DNA of 64,000 nucleotides from Plazaster borealis (Eukaryota; Echinodermata; Asteroidea; Forcipulatida; Labidiasteridae): assembly GCA_021014325.1 (NCBI GenBank), contig CM037476.1, forward strand, positions 13,986,827 through 14,050,826, read 5' to 3'. A program made the translations under genes and the position numbers. Positions 60,438-64,000 of the stretch are shown here, piece by piece; position 1 is the stretch's first letter; every line of letters starts with the position of its first letter. Below the pieces are notes generated by a model. It ran no database searches. It had not been told where the DNA came from and saw only the letters and a program-made list of their open reading frames with translations.

Positions 60438-60860
60438 ATGTGCAAATGTTCACAGTGCTTTGAGCACCCTGAAGGCCAGAATCACTTGTGCTTGCAAACA
60501 CTTTATTTGTCCTATATCAAGAAACACCAGGACTGCTTTGAAGACGACAACCAAGAGATCAACAATTGTATTAACCATCTACTTAACAATTCTGACATAC
60601 CAGCTCACCACATGGCGAAGGCAGAGGTCCACTTGAGAATTCAGAAAATAAAAATCAGCAGTGGTATGACAAGACACGGGAAATTAAACCTCTTGCAGAC
60701 TCTCTATACAATGCCAATGCCCTATAATATTATATTTTCTGCCGGAGATACAAAAAACACCATGTTTCGACAAACCCTATGTAGGGAGACCATTAAGTGG
60801 ATGCTCAATCCAAAAGTGTTGATTCAGACTAAAAACTGCACAAATGCATGTTTCAAATAG
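60438..60860 (+). CDS. Hypothetical protein, 140 residues
   Basis: The frame is open from a stop about 30 nt upstream of the ATG. The N-terminus, MCKCSQCFEHPEGQNHLC, has a Cys/His pattern that could bind zinc. The rest (TLYLSYIKKHQDC, HHMAKAEVHLRIQKIKI, FRQTLCRETIKWMLNP) is mixed and soluble-looking. I do not recognise it. It may be an exon or transposon-derived, since a - strand transposon-like relic lies 0.5 kb away, or it may be a chance frame. Confidence 0.3.
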   Translation: MCKCSQCFEHPEGQNHLCLQTLYLSYIKKHQDCFEDDNQEINNCINHLLNNSDIPAHHMAKAEVHLRIQKIKISSGMTRHGKLNLLQTLYTMPMPYNIIFSAGDTKNTMFRQTLCRETIKWMLNPKVLIQTKNCTNACFK

Positions 60861-60904
60861 TGTACAGCACTGAGCTATTTTTAAACTGAGCTCGCAAAAA
60901 GTTA

Positions 60905-60985
60905 CAATAGTAATAATAGCACCGAAGTCATAGCACACTTATCTACCAACAATTAGGTACTCAAGGTGCTTATTATATTTGTTTA
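60905..60985. mobile_element. LINE 3'-tail fragment
   Basis: AGTAATAATAGCACCG ... ATCTACCAACAATTAGGTAC then TCAAGGTGCTT resembles the tail at 1285-1375 and CR1/L2-type 3' ends. Only the tail is present. Confidence 0.4.
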
Positions 60986-61361
60986 AAGACAGTTTTTTTA
61001 CAATAATCCCTGCGATTGTACCCTTTGCATTGTAAGAATTACACTAACAGCAGGGCAGGCCAGGCAGCAATGGTTCAGGCAAAAGCGACTTTTCGTAGCA
61101 AGAATTTGGCCATTGCACTAATGTAAGTGTACACCCATGAATAGACTCAAATTGCACTTTTGACAGCTTCTAGATAAATCTTACCTTTGTCCATCAGTTG
61201 CAATCTTTTTGCCACCACAGTTATTTCTTGTTCTGACTATGTAGCTTGGTAGATGTTGTGATTGACCTCAGTTGAATGTCCCATGTGTTTGTAAAATAAC
61301 TGCCCCTCTCTTATCCAGAACATCCATAGATGAATAGATCGTGCTGTCTCTATGTCTTATT

Positions 61362-62050
61362 TTAGTGGCAGTCAGAAGGTTCATGCAGGGCCTCAGAATT
61401 TTCTCTTATGTGCATATCTGCAGAAGAACGCTCCACTTCTGATGATGCAGAACAATGCTCAACTTCTGATGACTGGAACTTCTTGAACTCTATGTATAAG
61501 CCACCGATTCGTCTCATGTCAGCCATAACTGATTTCTCAACTTCAACTTTTGTGTTTTCTTTATTTCCTCTTCGTATTTTCATAGAGACTCTGGCCAACC
61601 ATAATGATTGTCTGATTAGTCTTGCAGATTCTTCCTAGGTTAGGAAAAACCTGGATAGTATGTTTGTCTTGAACTCATCACTTGTCTGGGGTAGACAATG
61701 CTTCCCTCAAGGACGGATGTACTGATAGCAATGCTTCCTGTGGCTCCAGAATAATTCCCAGAATAAAAACCATGACATTGCTCACACAGATCAATATTTC
61801 TTCCAAACAGGGCTGTCTGCACCAGCAGATTGTCACAATCATCCTGTCGCATTTTGTTTCTGATGTGATTGAAGATCCCTTCATGCCTCAAATTTGTTAG
61901 TGCTCCTAATCTTTCCTTTTGGGGGCTTCTTTATATTCTGTGCAGCTTTGATGTCCTTGTGTACAGAAAGTATGTGCCTGCTTAGGCGCGACTGGAATAC
62001 ATGAACATCACAGAGGGGTTTTTGCGTCTTTCTGCAAATAAAACAAAACA
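61362..62050 (-). pseudogene. Remnants of a zinc-finger, possibly transposon-derived protein
   Basis: Three blocks read right to left on the - strand: LCDVHVFQSRLSRHILSVHK, a degraded C2H2-like finger at about 62020-61960; RLGALTNLRHEGIFNHIRNK with NIDLCEQCHGFYSG at about 61920-61745, in another frame; and KVEVEKSVMADMRRIGGLYI at about 61545-61485. I recall this order (finger, RL-x-NxGxFxHN, CxxCxGFY, KSVMxDMR) from an uncharacterised expanded protein family in corals and echinoderms. The frame change and gaps indicate a pseudogene or missed introns. Confidence 0.4.
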
Positions 62051-62469
62051 TAAATATTTACAAAAAGTGATGAACAGGAACATGCTACACTGCTTTTCAG
62101 GCTATTTTCATGTTTCCGAAGTTCTGTACAATCCAGTCTGTTACAGAAACAGAACAATATAAATGGGCAAATGGTGTCCACTTTATAAAATGGCCACATA
62201 AAAGTTATTGAAAATGTTCAAACTATGTCGTTGCCAGTCTTTCTGTCAGTGTTTACCTCCAACTAGCCAGTCGTAAAATGAAAAAAGAGTACTTGAGCAT
62301 AAAAATAGCGGCTTGCAAACTTAATCAACGTCTTTCCCATGATATTAACATTGCATGCCAGTAATTTAAATAGAGAAATCATGAGACATGCTGCAAAAAT
62401 CTTGCATAACATTCATACTGTGACCTTTCTTTTGCAAATAAAAAGGTTGCATTCCCTTACAGCGATCCC

Positions 62470-64000
62470 CTTTTAGCTTTTACCAGGCTGGCACTGGTCC
62501 ATTACAGTTTGTGTGTCGTCGTACCTTAATGGTTTGCGCCTACCAAGCCGACACTGGCCCATTACAGGTTGTGTGTACCGTCATACCATAATGGTTTGCC
62601 TTTACCAGGCCGGCACTTGCCCGTTACAGGTTGTGTGCCTTCATACCATTGCCTTGACTAGGCCGGCATTAGCCCATTGCAGGTTGTGTACCGTCATACC
62701 ATTAAGGTTTGCCCTTACCAGGCCAGTACTTGGCCCATTACAGGTTGTATACTGTCATACCATTATGGTTTGCCTTTACCGGCCGGCACTGGCCCATTAC
62801 AGGTTGGGTACCGTCGTACCAATATGGTTTGCCTTTACCAGGCCAGCCCTGGCCCATTACAGGTTGTGTACTGTCATACCATTAAGGTTTGCCCTTACCA
62901 GGCCGGCACTTGGCCAATTACAGGTTGTGTACTGTCATACCATTATGGTTGTGTACTGTCATACCATTATGGTTGTGTACCGTCATACCATTATGGTTTG
63001 CCACTACCAGGCCGCCACTTGCCCATTACAGGTTGTGTACCGTCATACTGATTACCAATATGGTTTGCCTTTACCAGACCGGCACTGGTCCATTACAGGT
63101 TGTGTACCGTCATACAATTATGGTTTGCCTTTACCAGGCCGGCACTTGCCCGTTACAGGTTGTGTACCATCATACCATTATGGTTTGCCTTTACCAGGCC
63201 GGCACTGGTCCATTACAGGTTGTGTACCGTCAAACCATCATGGTTTGCCTTTACCAGGCCGGCACTGGTCCATTACAGGTTGTGTACCGTCATACTATCA
63301 TGGTTTGCTTTTAACAGACCGGCACTTGCCCGTTACAGGTTGTGTACCATCATACCATTAAGGTTTGCCCTTACCAGGCCAGTACTTGGCCCATTACAGG
63401 TTGTATACTGTCATACCATTATGGTTTGCCTTTACCGGCCGGCACTGGCCCATTACAGGTTAAGTACCGTCATACCAATATGGTTTGCCTTTACCAGGCC
63501 AGCCCTGGCCCATTACAGGTTGTGTACCGTCATACCATTAAGGTTTGCCCTTACCAGGCTGGCACTTGGCCAATTACAGGTTGTGTACTGTCATACCATT
63601 ATGGTTGTGTACAATATGGTTTGCCTTTACCAGACCGGCACTGGTCCATTACAGGTTGTGTACCGTCATACAATTATGGTTTGCCTTTACCAGGCCAGCA
63701 CTTGTCCGTTACAGGTTGTGTACCATCATACCATTATGGTTTGCCTTTACCAGGCCGGCACTGGTCCATTACAGGTTGTGTACCGTCAAACCATCATGGT
63801 TTGCCTTTACCAGGCCGGCACTGGTCCATTACAGGTTGTGTACCGTCATACTATCATGGTTTGCTTTTAACAGACCGGCACTTGCCCGTTACAGGTTGTG
63901 TACCGTTATACCATTATGGTTCGTTTTTACCAGGCCGGCACTTGCCCGTTGCAGGTTGTGTACCGTCATACCAGTATGGCTTGCCTTTACCAGGCCGGCA
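62470..64000. repeat. 60-bp tandem array, about 25 copies, open at the window edge
   Basis: The unit TGGTTTGCCTTTACCAGGCC, GGCACTGGTCCATTACAGGT, TGTGTACCGTCATACCATTA recurs; between 63061 and 63361 the period is exactly 60 bp. A larger block is itself duplicated: 62700-62960 resembles 63357-63605 (offset about 657), and 63060-63320 resembles 63618-63878 (offset about 558). Open frames of 124-282 codons arise because 60 is divisible by three. Confidence 0.9.

Noticed and set aside
62513..63870. Overlapping frames of 124-282 codons
   Set aside because: All come from the 60-bp array, whose period divides by three, so any open frame stays open. Several frames are open at once, which argues against coding.

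Overview
The window is animal nuclear DNA. It is AT-rich, carries GT-AG introns and is densely sprinkled with LINEs, tRNA-derived SINEs, MITEs and tandem repeats. Several repeat families look like ones I remember from echinoderm genomes, sea stars in particular: short elements bounded by GGGCCCAATTTCATAGAGC, and a TTAA-bounded element carrying a 'TGAGCTCAATTGGTCATCGA' core. I therefore infer a marine deuterostome, most likely an echinoderm. This rests on memory of repeats, not on a search.

Region 1 (1-8.6 kb) holds the last seven coding exons of PEX7, the WD40 receptor for PTS2 peroxisomal import, on the + strand. Its 5' exons lie upstream of the window. The introns carry LINE 3' ends, SINEs, TTAA elements, a mariner-type MITE and a long inverted repeat. 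Two AATAAA signals close the gene near 8.56 kb.

Region 2 (8.6-14 kb) is intergenic. It has more MITEs and two adjacent tandem arrays, one a 98-bp unit built around a near-perfect 38-bp palindrome. A likely promoter and short first exon follow at about 11.16-11.37 kb. Strong splice signals at 11.37, 13.17-13.32, 22.76-22.97 and 32.10 kb and a good poly(A) signal at 34.37 kb outline a + strand spliced transcript with only short open frames.

Region 3 (16.4-22.1 kb) is a nearly full-length but frameshifted RTE-like LINE on the - strand, interrupted by a TTAA-flanked element. Next to it are a MITE with five copies of its terminal motif, a strong hairpin and a second LINE endonuclease remnant.

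Region 4 (about 23.6-52.4 kb) is AT-rich and has no recognisable protein domain. It is conspicuously poor in mobile elements compared with its surroundings. It contains several diverged internal duplications and minisatellites, and a possible - strand spliced transcript near 49.7-51.3 kb.

Region 5 (52.4-57.3 kb) is a composite: direct repeats that look like LTRs flank a decayed Ty3/gypsy RT-RNase H fragment, and the downstream copy is split by a 2.7-kb Harbinger-like non-autonomous element with a smaller MITE at its right end.

Region 6 (57.3-64 kb) holds an unrecognised 140-codon frame, remnants of a - strand zinc-finger protein of possible transposon origin, and a 60-bp tandem array that runs off the right edge. 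PEX7 is the only confidently identified host protein-coding gene.
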